From assembly GCA_023418475.1 (NCBI GenBank), contig JAEZZO010000052.1, positions 124,001-188,000 of the forward strand: a stretch of DNA of 64,000 nt, written 5' to 3'. Origin of the DNA: Bacillota bacterium (lineage in GTDB: Bacteria > Bacillota > Clostridia > Lachnospirales > Lachnospiraceae). Both the position numbers and the translations under genes were made by a program. Below are positions 51,086 to 59,446 of the stretch, in pieces. Position 1 is the stretch's first letter. Each line of letters begins with the position of its first letter. The notes under the pieces were generated by a model. It did not search any database. It saw only the letters and a list, made by a program, of their open reading frames with translations, and had not been told where the DNA came from.

Positions 51086-52203
51086 TGCTTACAATGATCG
51101 GAGTAGACTATAAAACAGCCGGGATTGAATTACGTGAAAAGCTTAGCCTGACGGTAGCAGAAAGAAAGCTGCTACTGACACAGTTAAGGAATTTACCAGG
51201 TATCAACGGAGCTGCCCTGATTTCGACCTGCAATCGGACAGAGCTTTACTTATCATGTGATGAAGTAAACGAATGGCCAGAGTCTTGCAGAGAAAAATTC
51301 AGTGAACAAAGGTTTCATGATCAAAAACATATTGATAAAAATATCAGAGAAGAAGAACTGCAAGAGCTTTTCGGGGAAGCGTTCGGTTGCACAATTACTG
51401 ATTTAGAAGAACATATTTATATCAAAAATGAGGAAGAGGTCATTTTATACCTATTCGAGGTAGCATGCGGTATCCATTCTATGATATTCGGAGATGACCA
51501 GATCAGCTCACAGGTAGGAGAAGCGATTGAACTTGCAAATGAGGCGGGAGCAAGTGATTCCGTATTGAATACCCTTTTCAGACATGCAGTTACCTGTGCC
51601 AAGCGGGTAAAAACCTCCGTTACTTTAAAAAGCATATCGCCATCCGTAGCATCCATGGCTGCAGATATTTTACAGGATTATCTCTGTCAAAATGAAAATC
51701 GAAAAGCCCTGGTCATCGGCAATGGTGAAATTGGACGAATTATCAGTAAATTATTAGTCGCAGCCGGATGTGAGGTCTACATGACACTTCGTTCCTATAA
51801 ATACAAACAGAATGTAGTTCCCAAAGGCTGCAGGGTAATTGAATATGAAAACAGAACGAAGCTGTTTCCGGAGGTTAATATATTAATCAGTGCAACCAAA
51901 AGTCCTCATCATACGGTCAGCTATGAAGCGGTGTTGGAAAGCGGCCAAAAGCCGGACTATATCATGGATCTGGCTCTGCCAAGGGATATTGATCCCAGGG
52001 TAGGAGAGATTGAAGGCGTAAACTACTACGATATTGATACCATCGGAAAAAAAGCGTTATATGATAATAACCAGGAAATCGCGGTGATGAAGGAGATTAT
52101 CACCAGCCAGCTGGAGAAATTTAATGAATGGATGGTTTATCATAAAATCAGTCAAAAGCGGTTGTTTGAGGAAAGTGTAAAGCAAAATCATCTTTACACT
52201 TAA
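51085..52203 (+). CDS. hemA: Glutamyl-tRNA reductase
   Basis: 372 residues. MLTMIGVDYKTAGIELREKLSL, catalytic Cys in ISTCNRTELYL, EVACGIHSMIFGDDQI, HAVTCAKRVKTSVTL, and the NADPH domain ALVIGNGEIGRIISKLL. It makes glutamate-1-semialdehyde from Glu-tRNA for HemL. ATG 51085 is chosen over 51067: GGAGG (51069-51073) serves it and the family N terminus fits. The last ten residues (ESVKQNHLYT) come from stem-loop repeat A. Placed inside the B12 operon, it supplies precursor for corrin. Confidence 0.93.
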   Translation: MLTMIGVDYKTAGIELREKLSLTVAERKLLLTQLRNLPGINGAALISTCNRTELYLSCDEVNEWPESCREKFSEQRFHDQKHIDKNIREEELQELFGEAFGCTITDLEEHIYIKNEEEVILYLFEVACGIHSMIFGDDQISSQVGEAIELANEAGASDSVLNTLFRHAVTCAKRVKTSVTLKSISPSVASMAADILQDYLCQNENRKALVIGNGEIGRIISKLLVAAGCEVYMTLRSYKYKQNVVPKGCRVIEYENRTKLFPEVNILISATKSPHHTVSYEAVLESGQKPDYIMDLALPRDIDPRVGEIEGVNYYDIDTIGKKALYDNNQEIAVMKEIITSQLEKFNEWMVYHKISQKRLFEESVKQNHLYT

Positions 52204-52248
52204 GAAGAACCCTAAAATGAGCACAGCGGTGCTCATTCCAGGCTTCTT
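52174..52248 (+). repeat. Composite stem-loop repeat A+B between hemA and cbiH
   Basis: A: AGTGTAAAG (52174-52182)/CTTTACACT (52192-52200), loop CAAAATCAT. Compared with 48375 the G-C pair is an A-T pair, a compensatory change. B at 52202-52248 is nearly identical to 48403-48449. Confidence 0.7.
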
Positions 52249-52250
52249 CC

Positions 52251-52351
52251 CCAATTATTAGAGATGACGCTTTGCGGCATTACGAGTGGAAAGTTTGAAA
52301 AGAATTTTGAGATGATAAATAATTTCCGAAAAAGCGTACGCAGAAATGAGG
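52251..52351 (+). repeat. Leader repeat D (long form) upstream of cbiH
   Basis: Starts CCAATTATTAGAGATGACGCTTT and ends AAAAAGCGTACGCAGAAATGAGG. ACGCTTT (52267-52273) can pair with AAAGCGT, so a ~60-nt segment is inserted in the loop of an otherwise D-like hairpin. The GAGG at 52348-52351 serves ATG 52358. Confidence 0.6.
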
Positions 52352-52357
52352 TAATAT

Positions 52358-53089
52358 ATGATTTACATTATCGGAATAGGTCCGGGAGAGCATAGTCAGA
52401 TAACGCCGAAGGCAATTGAGGCAATTAAGGCCAGTGACGTAATCGCAGGCTATACGGTCTATATAGATTTAATCAAAGATTTAATTACCGGGAAGGAAGT
52501 ACTGCAGACGCCTATGCTGCAGGAGGTAGACCGGTGCAGACAGGCGGCGGCAGCAGCTAAAGAAGGTAAGTGCGTGGCAATGGTATCCAGCGGGGATGCG
52601 GGAATCTATGGAATGGCATCTCTTATGATCGAGGTTTGCGAAGAAACGAATATTAATACAGAGATAGAAGTAATCGCCGGTATCACGGCTGCCTCCTCAG
52701 CAGCGGCTGTTCTCGGTGCACCGTTAACCCACGATTTTGCAGTGATATCTTTAAGCAATCTTCTGACACCCTGGGAGAAGATTGTAAAACGGCTGGATCT
52801 GGCTTCGCAGGCAGGCTTTATTATTGTCCTGTATAATCCATCCAGTAAAAAAAGAGCGGATTTCTTAAGCAAAGCCTGCGATATTGTGATGAAGAATACC
52901 GGCCCGGACATCTGCTGCGGTTATGTAAAGAATATAGGACGGGATGGGCAGCAGCATAAGCTGCTAAGCTTAGGGGAGTTAAAACAAGAGCAGGTAGATA
53001 TGTTCACCACTATTGTGATCGGAAATGAAACAACAAGAATAATTGGTGATAAATTGGTTACTCCAAGAGGATATCGTATCGATGAATAG
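52358..53089 (+). CDS. cbiH: Cobalt-precorrin-3B C17-methyltransferase
   Basis: 243 residues. IYIIGIGPGEHSQITPKAIEAI, VIAGYTVYIDLI, AMVSSGDAGIYGMASLMIE, VIAGITAASSAAAVLGAPLTHDF, IVLYNPSSKKRADFL: CbiH/CobJ. It carries out ring contraction with methylation. No fused Fe-S domain is present. It overlaps the next gene by 8 nt. Confidence 0.94.
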   Translation: MIYIIGIGPGEHSQITPKAIEAIKASDVIAGYTVYIDLIKDLITGKEVLQTPMLQEVDRCRQAAAAAKEGKCVAMVSSGDAGIYGMASLMIEVCEETNINTEIEVIAGITAASSAAAVLGAPLTHDFAVISLSNLLTPWEKIVKRLDLASQAGFIIVLYNPSSKKRADFLSKACDIVMKNTGPDICCGYVKNIGRDGQQHKLLSLGELKQEQVDMFTTIVIGNETTRIIGDKLVTPRGYRIDE

Positions 53090-54308
53090 AGAATGTCTGA
53101 AAAAGATTATTGTATTTGCCGGAACGAACGAAGGACGGAGACTTTGTGAGTTCTTAACAAATTATCAGGTACCTGTTACAGCCTGTGTTGCAACGGAATA
53201 TGGAAGTCTGTGTCTTAATGATATTTCGGGTCTTAACATCAGAGAGAGAAGACTGTCACAGCAGGAAATCAGGGAAATGCTTGTGGACTATGATTATATC
53301 ATTGATGCCACGCATCCCTATGCCCGTATCATTACGGAAAATATCAGAATGGTGGCAGAGGAGCTTAAAAAGCCTTATCTTAGAATTATCCGTCCGTCAT
53401 CCGGAGAAAACGGGATGGTTGCGTGCGGTAATATAGAGAGTGCCTGCGAGTACCTGAACCGTACGAAGGGAAATGTGCTGATTACAACCGGAAGTAAGGA
53501 GCTTCTTGCCTACACCCGGATAAAGGATTATGAGGAAAGGCTTTATGTCAGGGTATTGCCATCCTTAGAGTCTCTCACTGCCTGCATCCAGCAGGGCTTT
53601 GAGCTGTCCCATATTATCTGCATGCAGGGGCCTTTTTCGGAGGAACTTAACATTGCAATGCTAAGACAGATAAATGCGCGCTATCTGGTAACGAAGGATA
53701 CGGGAAAAAGCGGTGGCTATGAAGAAAAAATAACAGCAGCAGCAAAATGCAATGCAACGGCAGTAGTCATCGGCAGACCAGTCAAGGAGGAGGGACTTTC
53801 TCTGGAACAGGCTTGTGAATTTTTAAAGAGCGAACTTGGATTACAAGAGGACAGGGGAAATTATTTTCCGTTATTTTTAAATTTACAAAACAGAAAAATT
53901 GTGATCATCGGAGGAGGCAGTGTCGCTGCCAGAAGAGCTAAAACCTTACTTAGCTTTCAGGCAGAGCTTAAGGTAGTCGCAAGAGAGATTAGTAAGGAAC
54001 TGGAGGAATTTAAAGATCAGATAATCCTCTACAGGAAGGAATACGAGGAACAGGATATGATAGATGCTTTTCTCGTTGTTGCGGCCACAGATGACAGAGC
54101 GGTAAACCAACAGATCTATGAGGCTGCAAAAAGCCGGAATATTCTGGTTAACATTGCAGATCAAAAGGAATTAAGTGATTTCTATTTTCCGGCAGTATTT
54201 GGAGATGAAGATATCATAGGCGGAATTATTTCAAGAAGTGGTGAAAATCACAAACTGGTGAAGAAAAAGGCGGAAATAATCAGAGAATTTCTGGAGGGAA
54301 AAGGTTGA
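53082..54308 (+). CDS. cbiJ: Fusion: cobalt-precorrin-6A reductase (CbiJ) + precorrin-2 dehydrogenase (MET8/CysG-N)
   Basis: 408 residues in two parts. Residues ~1-255 are CbiJ/CobK: IIVFAGTNEGRRLCEFL, YDYIIDATHPYARIITENI, YLRIIRPS, NVLITTGSKELLAY, ICMQGPFSEELN, LVTKDTGKSGGYEEKI. Residues ~258-408 are the NAD-binding siroheme-synthase N domain: YFPLFLNLQNRKIVIIGGGSVAARRAKTLL, FLVVAATDDRAVNQQIYE, NILVNIADQKELSDFYFPAVF, GIISRSGENHKLVKKKAEIIREFL. The two act at different steps: oxidation of precorrin-2 to sirohydrochlorin early, and reduction of precorrin-6A late. ATG 53082 overlaps cbiH; the 3' end lies in stem-loop A. Confidence 0.9.
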   Translation: MNRECLKKIIVFAGTNEGRRLCEFLTNYQVPVTACVATEYGSLCLNDISGLNIRERRLSQQEIREMLVDYDYIIDATHPYARIITENIRMVAEELKKPYLRIIRPSSGENGMVACGNIESACEYLNRTKGNVLITTGSKELLAYTRIKDYEERLYVRVLPSLESLTACIQQGFELSHIICMQGPFSEELNIAMLRQINARYLVTKDTGKSGGYEEKITAAAKCNATAVVIGRPVKEEGLSLEQACEFLKSELGLQEDRGNYFPLFLNLQNRKIVIIGGGSVAARRAKTLLSFQAELKVVAREISKELEEFKDQIILYRKEYEEQDMIDAFLVVAATDDRAVNQQIYEAAKSRNILVNIADQKELSDFYFPAVFGDEDIIGGIISRSGENHKLVKKKAEIIREFLEGKG

Positions 54309-54404
54309 AAGAAATACGTTTCAACCTCAATCGTTTTATGCCTGCGAAATCCTCGGCATAAAACTCGGATGCGCAGAAAGCATGCGCAGAAACGTAACGG
54401 AGGG
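54302..54404 (+). repeat. Stem-loops A, an extra hairpin and leader D between cbiJ and hemC
   Basis: A: AGGTTGAAA (54302-54310)/TTTCAACCT (54319-54327). Then GTTTTATGCC (54333-54342)/GGCATAAAAC (54355-54364). Then TGCGCA (54370-54375)/TGCGCA (54383-54388) and ACGGAGGG, the ribosome site for ATG 54410. Three hairpins in about 100 nt, in the same order as at 48375-48492. Confidence 0.65.
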
Positions 54405-54409
54405 AAAAG

Positions 54410-55288
54410 ATGAAGGTAATCCGTGTAGGAAGCAGGGACAGTAAGCTGGCCATAATACAGGCACAAATGGTCATTGATGCAATCCATCAATATGACCCCC
54501 AAATAAAAACCGAACTGGTTACGATGAAGACAACCGGAGACAGAAGACTGGATGTATCCCTGGATCAAATCGGAGGCAAGGGCCTGTTTGTAAAAGAATT
54601 GGACGATGCACTGCTTGGTGGTGCCGTTGACATAACCGTCCACAGCTACAAGGACATGCCGATGGAAATAGACGAGATGCTGCCAATTGTGGCTTTATCC
54701 AGGAGGGAGGACCCAAGGGATGTTCTGATTTATTCCAAAGGAGTTGTTAATCCTGAAAAGCCGGTAGGGTGCTCCAGTAAAAGAAGAACGATACAATTAC
54801 GCCAGCTTGGCTTTCAGAATATCGCTTCTCTTAGGGGAAATGTAATAACGAGACTTCGAAAACTGGATGAAGGGGAATACAGTGCCATTGTTCTTGCGGC
54901 GGCGGGAATGAAACGCCTTGCCCTGGAGAGTCAGATTGACAGGTATTTTAATACAGAGGAAATAATACCGGCAGCCTGTCAGGGAATTATCGCAGTGCAA
55001 GCCAGAAAGGGTGAAAATACAGACTACCTTTCCTGTTTTCACAACGAAGAGGCAAAGCTGGTTTCTGAGGCAGAAAGAGCCTTTACGGCTGCTTTGGACG
55101 GCGGCTGCTCTTCACCTTCAGCAGCGTATGCGGTAATACAGAATAATCAAATTGTGGTAAACGGGTTATATGTGGAAGAAGAAACAGGACAAGTAAGCAG
55201 AGGCAGCAAGACCGGGAAGCTTAAAGATGCAGCACGGATCGGAAAAGAACTTGCGCTTGCGTTAAAGGAAGGAGGGCAGTATAAATGA
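54410..55288 (+). CDS. hemC: Hydroxymethylbilane synthase (porphobilinogen deaminase)
   Basis: 292 residues. VIRVGSRDSKLAIIQAQMV, TTGDRRLDVSLDQIGGKGLFVKELD, VHSYKDMP, ALSRREDPRDVLI, SLRGNVITRLRKLDEGEYSAIVLA, IPAACQGIIAVQAR, and the dipyrromethane-cofactor Cys in ALDGGCSSPSAAYA. It overlaps the next gene by 4 nt. No hemE follows, so its product feeds corrin rather than heme. Confidence 0.95.
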   Translation: MKVIRVGSRDSKLAIIQAQMVIDAIHQYDPQIKTELVTMKTTGDRRLDVSLDQIGGKGLFVKELDDALLGGAVDITVHSYKDMPMEIDEMLPIVALSRREDPRDVLIYSKGVVNPEKPVGCSSKRRTIQLRQLGFQNIASLRGNVITRLRKLDEGEYSAIVLAAAGMKRLALESQIDRYFNTEEIIPAACQGIIAVQARKGENTDYLSCFHNEEAKLVSEAERAFTAALDGGCSSPSAAYAVIQNNQIVVNGLYVEEETGQVSRGSKTGKLKDAARIGKELALALKEGGQYK

Positions 55289-56790
55289 AGAAAGGTTTTG
55301 TAGCTCTGGTGGGTGCAGGACCGGGAGATATAGGACTGCTGACCCTAAGGGGGAAGGAGCTTCTTCTGAGTGCTGAGGTGGTTGTATATGACAGGCTCGT
55401 TTCCGAGGAAATACGCATGCTGATCCCGACGGGTGCCCGGCAGATCGATGTTGGGAAGGAGAGCAGCCGTCATCTGGTAAAGCAGGATAAAATCAATGAA
55501 ATTTTACTGGAAGAGGCAATGTCAGGGTATCTGGTTGTTCGTTTAAAGGGTGGTGATCCCTTTGTCTTTGGACGCGGAGGCGAAGAGCTGGAGCTGCTGC
55601 GCAAAAACAATGTTCCCTTCGAAGTGGTGCCCGGCATCACCTCAGCGCTGTCAGTTCCAGCCTTTGCCGGTATACCGGTAACGCATAGGGATTTCTGCAG
55701 CAGTATTCATATTGTGACAGGACATCAAAAGGAGAATGAACCGCTTACCATAGATTTTGAAATGTTAAAAAGGTCCGGAGGAACATTGGTATTTCTAATG
55801 GGAGTAGCAGCACTCCGGCAGATTACAGAGGGACTTCTGGCAGCCGGTATGGAGGATACCATGCCTGCCGCAGTGATTGAGAACGGCACCAGGTCAAACC
55901 AGAGAAAACTGATTGCAACCCTGGGGACGATTTATGAGAAAGCAACGAAAGAAAAAATGAAATCCCCCGCTGTTATTGTAGTCGGTAAGGTATGTGAGCT
56001 GTCGGAAGGCTATGATTGGTTTTCGAAAAGGCCGCTTTTTGGTACACGAATTATCGTAACAAGACCGGAGGGGCAGGAAGGAACACTTTCAAAAAAACTG
56101 AAGGAGCTGGGTGCCAGGGTATTTGATTTTCCCTGTATTAGGATAGAGAAAACGCAGCCTAATGCAGGTCTATCGGAGGTAATAAAGCATATCAGTCAGT
56201 TTGACTGGCTGGCATTTACCAGTAAGAACGGAGTAGTAATCTTCTTCGAGGCACTGAAAGCGCAGGGACTGGATGCCAGGAGCCTTGGAAAGTCAAAGAT
56301 TGCAGCCATAGGCAGTCAAACCGCAGGGGAGCTTTCCAAGTATTTTATAGAGGCAGATTATGTTCCGGAGGTATTTGACGGAGAACATTTAGGACGTGGT
56401 CTTTGTGAAAGAATGGAGGATGCAGGCGCGGTCGCCATTATTAGAGCAGAAAAAGGAAATGAAGAGCTTGTCAGGATTTTAGAGGAAAATCAGAAGCAAT
56501 GCCTCGATATCCCGGTTTACAAAACCGTGTATACACAGGATTACCGGGAAGAGATCAGAGAGCTTCTGGCTGTAGAGGAAAAGCTTTACGTAACCTTCAC
56601 CAGTGCTTCTACCGTAGAAGGATTTATGTGCTGCGCCGATGGACTGGAGCTTTCGCACCTTACCGGCATCTGCATCGGGGAACAGACAGCGAAGGCGGCG
56701 AGAAAGTATGGCATAGACTATGTAATAGCACAGGCAGCTATGATTGATAGTATGATCGATAAAATAATGGAGATAAGGGATATCGTTTAA
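55285..56790 (+). CDS. cobA-hemD: Fusion: uroporphyrinogen-III C-methyltransferase + uroporphyrinogen-III synthase
   Basis: 501 residues. The N half (~1-245) is SUMT: VALVGAGPGDIGLLTLRGKELL, VVVYDRLVS, VVRLKGGDPFVFGRGGEELELL, VVPGITSALSVPAFAGIPVTHR, GTLVFLMGVAAL. The C half (~250-500) is HemD: GTRIIVTRPEGQEGTLSKKL, FDWLAFTSKNGVVIFFEAL, KIAAIGSQTAGEL, YVTFTSASTVEGF. It closes the macrocycle and adds the C2/C7 methyls to reach precorrin-2. The fusion is common in clostridia. It follows hemC with coupled translation. Confidence 0.95.
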   Translation: MKKGFVALVGAGPGDIGLLTLRGKELLLSAEVVVYDRLVSEEIRMLIPTGARQIDVGKESSRHLVKQDKINEILLEEAMSGYLVVRLKGGDPFVFGRGGEELELLRKNNVPFEVVPGITSALSVPAFAGIPVTHRDFCSSIHIVTGHQKENEPLTIDFEMLKRSGGTLVFLMGVAALRQITEGLLAAGMEDTMPAAVIENGTRSNQRKLIATLGTIYEKATKEKMKSPAVIVVGKVCELSEGYDWFSKRPLFGTRIIVTRPEGQEGTLSKKLKELGARVFDFPCIRIEKTQPNAGLSEVIKHISQFDWLAFTSKNGVVIFFEALKAQGLDARSLGKSKIAAIGSQTAGELSKYFIEADYVPEVFDGEHLGRGLCERMEDAGAVAIIRAEKGNEELVRILEENQKQCLDIPVYKTVYTQDYREEIRELLAVEEKLYVTFTSASTVEGFMCCADGLELSHLTGICIGEQTAKAARKYGIDYVIAQAAMIDSMIDKIMEIRDIV

Positions 56791-56813
56791 ATACAAGTTA
56801 AGGAGGTTCTCGC

Positions 56814-57794
56814 ATGAATGAGATCAGACCCAGGAGAATTAGAAATGACAGTAATATCCGTAATCTGGTACGGGAGACACGGCTTTCGGAGAAGTCACTG
56901 ATTCTGCCGCTCTTTGTGAAGGAGGGGCATAATATAAAAGAAGAAATTGCTGCACTCGAGGGACATTATTATTACAGCCCGGACAGCGTTTCCCGCGCGG
57001 TTGAAGAAGCACTGAAAGAAAATATCAATTCCGTATTGCTCTTTGGATTACCGGAGGAAAAGGATGAACATGGAAGCGGTGCTTATGACGAGCACGGGGT
57101 CGTACAAGCTGCCATTACACAGATTAAGAAGGATTATCCCGAGATGATGGTGATAACGGATGTATGTATGTGCGAATATACCTCACACGGACATTGCGGA
57201 ATTATTAAGGAAGGTCGCGTGGACAATGAAGAAACACTGCCTTATATTGCAAGAATAGCGCTATCCCATGCCGCCGCCGGAGCTGATATGGTGGCTCCTT
57301 CCGATATGATGGACGGACGTGTAGGTGCCATTCGAAGGGCACTGGATGAGAACGGATTTTACGAGAAGCCGATTTTATCCTATACGGCGAAGTACTCATC
57401 CGCCTTCTACGGACCCTTCCGGGATGTCGCAAAATCCGCACCGGCCTTTGGCGACCGGAAAACCTACCAGATGGATTATCATAATGCAAGGGAAGCCCTG
57501 AAGGAAGCAGCGCTGGATATTGCGGAGGGTGCAGATATCTTAATGGTGAAACCGGCGCTTTCCTATCTGGATATTATAAAAGCAATCAAGGAGCAGACCA
57601 ATTATCCGGTCTGTGCCTACAGCGTCAGCGGTGAGTATGCGATGTTGAAAGCTGCGGCAAAGCTTGGTTATCTGAATGAATACAATTCGATGTGTGAAAG
57701 TACAGTAAGCATATTTCGGGCAGGAGCCGATCTGCTCATCACTTATTATGCCAGGGAGATTGCGGGTGCGATCAGAAGGGGGGATATCGGATAA
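56814..57794 (+). CDS. hemB: Delta-aminolevulinic acid dehydratase (porphobilinogen synthase)
   Basis: 326 residues. RPRRIRNDSNIRNLVRETRLS, LILPLFVKEG, VITDVCMCEYTSHGHCG with the three Cys of the zinc-dependent type, SDMMDGRVGAIRRAL, Schiff-base region LSYTAKYSSAFYGPFRD and ADILMVKPALSYLDIIKA. AAGGAGG precedes the ATG. The next gene starts at the base after its stop. Confidence 0.96.
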   Translation: MNEIRPRRIRNDSNIRNLVRETRLSEKSLILPLFVKEGHNIKEEIAALEGHYYYSPDSVSRAVEEALKENINSVLLFGLPEEKDEHGSGAYDEHGVVQAAITQIKKDYPEMMVITDVCMCEYTSHGHCGIIKEGRVDNEETLPYIARIALSHAAAGADMVAPSDMMDGRVGAIRRALDENGFYEKPILSYTAKYSSAFYGPFRDVAKSAPAFGDRKTYQMDYHNAREALKEAALDIAEGADILMVKPALSYLDIIKAIKEQTNYPVCAYSVSGEYAMLKAAAKLGYLNEYNSMCESTVSIFRAGADLLITYYAREIAGAIRRGDIG

Positions 57795-59087
57795 ATGAAG
57801 AGTTTATTTGAGAGAGCATTAAGTGTGATGCCGGGCGGGGTAAACAGTCCCGTCAGATCCTTCCGTGCAGTCGGCAGGGAACCCATATTTATTGCATCTG
57901 CTAACGGATCGAAGCTGTTAGATATGGATGGGAAGGAATATATTGATTATGTCTGCTCCTATGGACCGTTGATTTTAGGACATAATCATCCGGAGATAGC
58001 GAACCGTGTGAAGGCAGCAGTAGATAACGGCTTAAGCTTTGGCGCGCCTACCGAGAAGGAAGTTATCCTAGCAGAAATGATGACAGAATTGGTGCCACAA
58101 ATCGATATGGTCCGTATGGTAAATAGCGGGACGGAAGCGGTAATGAGTGCATTAAGGCTTGCCAGGGGCTTTACAGGCAGAAGCAAGGTGATTAAATTTG
58201 ACGGCTGTTATCATGGACATAGCGATGCCATGCTAGTCAGTGCAGGCTCCGGGGCCTTAACCTATTCTAATCCGGACAGCAGCGGTGTAACAGCAACACA
58301 AGCAAAGGACACCCTGGTGGCCGATTATAATAATATCCAAAGCGTGGAAAAGCTCTTTGCTGCGAATAAGGATGAAATTGCCGCTTTGATTGTGGAGCCT
58401 GTTGCTGCAAATATGGGAGTGGTGCTGCCGCAAGAGAACTTCTTAAATAAGCTTCGAAGACTCTGTGATGAAAACGGGACGCTTCTAATTTTTGACGAGG
58501 TCATTACCGGCTTTCGGCTATCACCGGGAGGTGCACAGCAATATTATGGTGTTACCGCGGATATTGTTACTTACGGTAAAATCATCGGAGGCGGTATGCC
58601 GGTTGGTGCCTATGCAGCAAGAAGGGAGATCATGGAGCTTATTGCACCTCTTGGCAGCGTATATCAGGCAGGAACCTTGTCCGGCAACCCGGTCGCGATG
58701 GCGGCGGGAATTGCCCAGCTTCGTTACCTTAAGGAGAATAGCAGTATCTATTCGAGGATTCATTCTCTCGCAGAAGAGCTGGCTGGCGGATTAAGAATGG
58801 CAGCAGCACAATTACAGGTACCGCTTACGGTAAATACAGAAGGCTCTTTGCTTTGTGCTTTCTTCACGGACGGTAAAGTTGAGGATTTTGCGTCCGCAAA
58901 GAGAAGCAGTACGAAAAATTATGCAAGATACTTTGGCTTAATGCTGGAACAGGGAATCAATCTTGCTCCGTCACAGTTTGAAGCAATGTTTATCAGTAAT
59001 GCCCATAGCGAGGAAGATATCAGCAGAACCATCAGAGCGGCCAAAGAAGCTTTAACGATTATGAAAGAGGAGGGGCTTTTTAAATGA
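57795..59087 (+). CDS. hemL: Glutamate-1-semialdehyde 2,1-aminomutase
   Basis: 430 residues. LFERALSVMPGGVNSPVRSFRAVG, LILGHNHPEI, VNSGTEAVMSALRLARG, KFDGCYHGHSDAMLV, LIFDEVITGFR and the PLP lysine in VTYGKIIGGGMPVGAYA. With HemA it forms the C5 route to ALA. It overlaps cbiX by 4 nt. Confidence 0.96.
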   Translation: MKSLFERALSVMPGGVNSPVRSFRAVGREPIFIASANGSKLLDMDGKEYIDYVCSYGPLILGHNHPEIANRVKAAVDNGLSFGAPTEKEVILAEMMTELVPQIDMVRMVNSGTEAVMSALRLARGFTGRSKVIKFDGCYHGHSDAMLVSAGSGALTYSNPDSSGVTATQAKDTLVADYNNIQSVEKLFAANKDEIAALIVEPVAANMGVVLPQENFLNKLRRLCDENGTLLIFDEVITGFRLSPGGAQQYYGVTADIVTYGKIIGGGMPVGAYAARREIMELIAPLGSVYQAGTLSGNPVAMAAGIAQLRYLKENSSIYSRIHSLAEELAGGLRMAAAQLQVPLTVNTEGSLLCAFFTDGKVEDFASAKRSSTKNYARYFGLMLEQGINLAPSQFEAMFISNAHSEEDISRTIRAAKEALTIMKEEGLFK

Positions 59088-59446
59088 AGGGAATCTTAAT
59101 TTTAGCGCATGGCAGCAGGGAAAAATCCACGGAAAATACTTTAAAAGAGATTATCGCGATGCTTAGGAATGAGCTTAAGGATTATCTGATTGAATCAGCA
59201 TACCTGCAATTTAGTGAAGTGAATTTAGAGGTTGGCTTAGATAGGCTTGTGGCCTGCGGAGCAGATGATATCAAGGTTGTACCGTATTTCTTATTTGACG
59301 GGATACACATCAGGGAGGATATCCCGGGGGAAATCGAGAAGTATCTGTCAGATAAAAACAGCCTTAAAATCAGTATGGGAAAAACCCTTGGTGCTGATCC
59401 GAGACTCGCGATGATCCTTGCCGACAGAGTACGGGAAGCCTTATGA
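59084..59446 (+). CDS. cbiX: Sirohydrochlorin cobaltochelatase, short form (CbiX-S)
   Basis: 120 residues, a single chelatase domain. Metal-binding His at 9 (ILILAHGSREKS) and 75 (FLFDGIHIREDIP), as in CbiX-S, which dimerises to form one active site. It inserts Co(II) into sirohydrochlorin made by the MET8 domain at 53857. Its presence marks the early-cobalt (anaerobic) B12 pathway. It overlaps both neighbours by 4 nt. Confidence 0.92.
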   Translation: MKGILILAHGSREKSTENTLKEIIAMLRNELKDYLIESAYLQFSEVNLEVGLDRLVACGADDIKVVPYFLFDGIHIREDIPGEIEKYLSDKNSLKISMGKTLGADPRLAMILADRVREAL

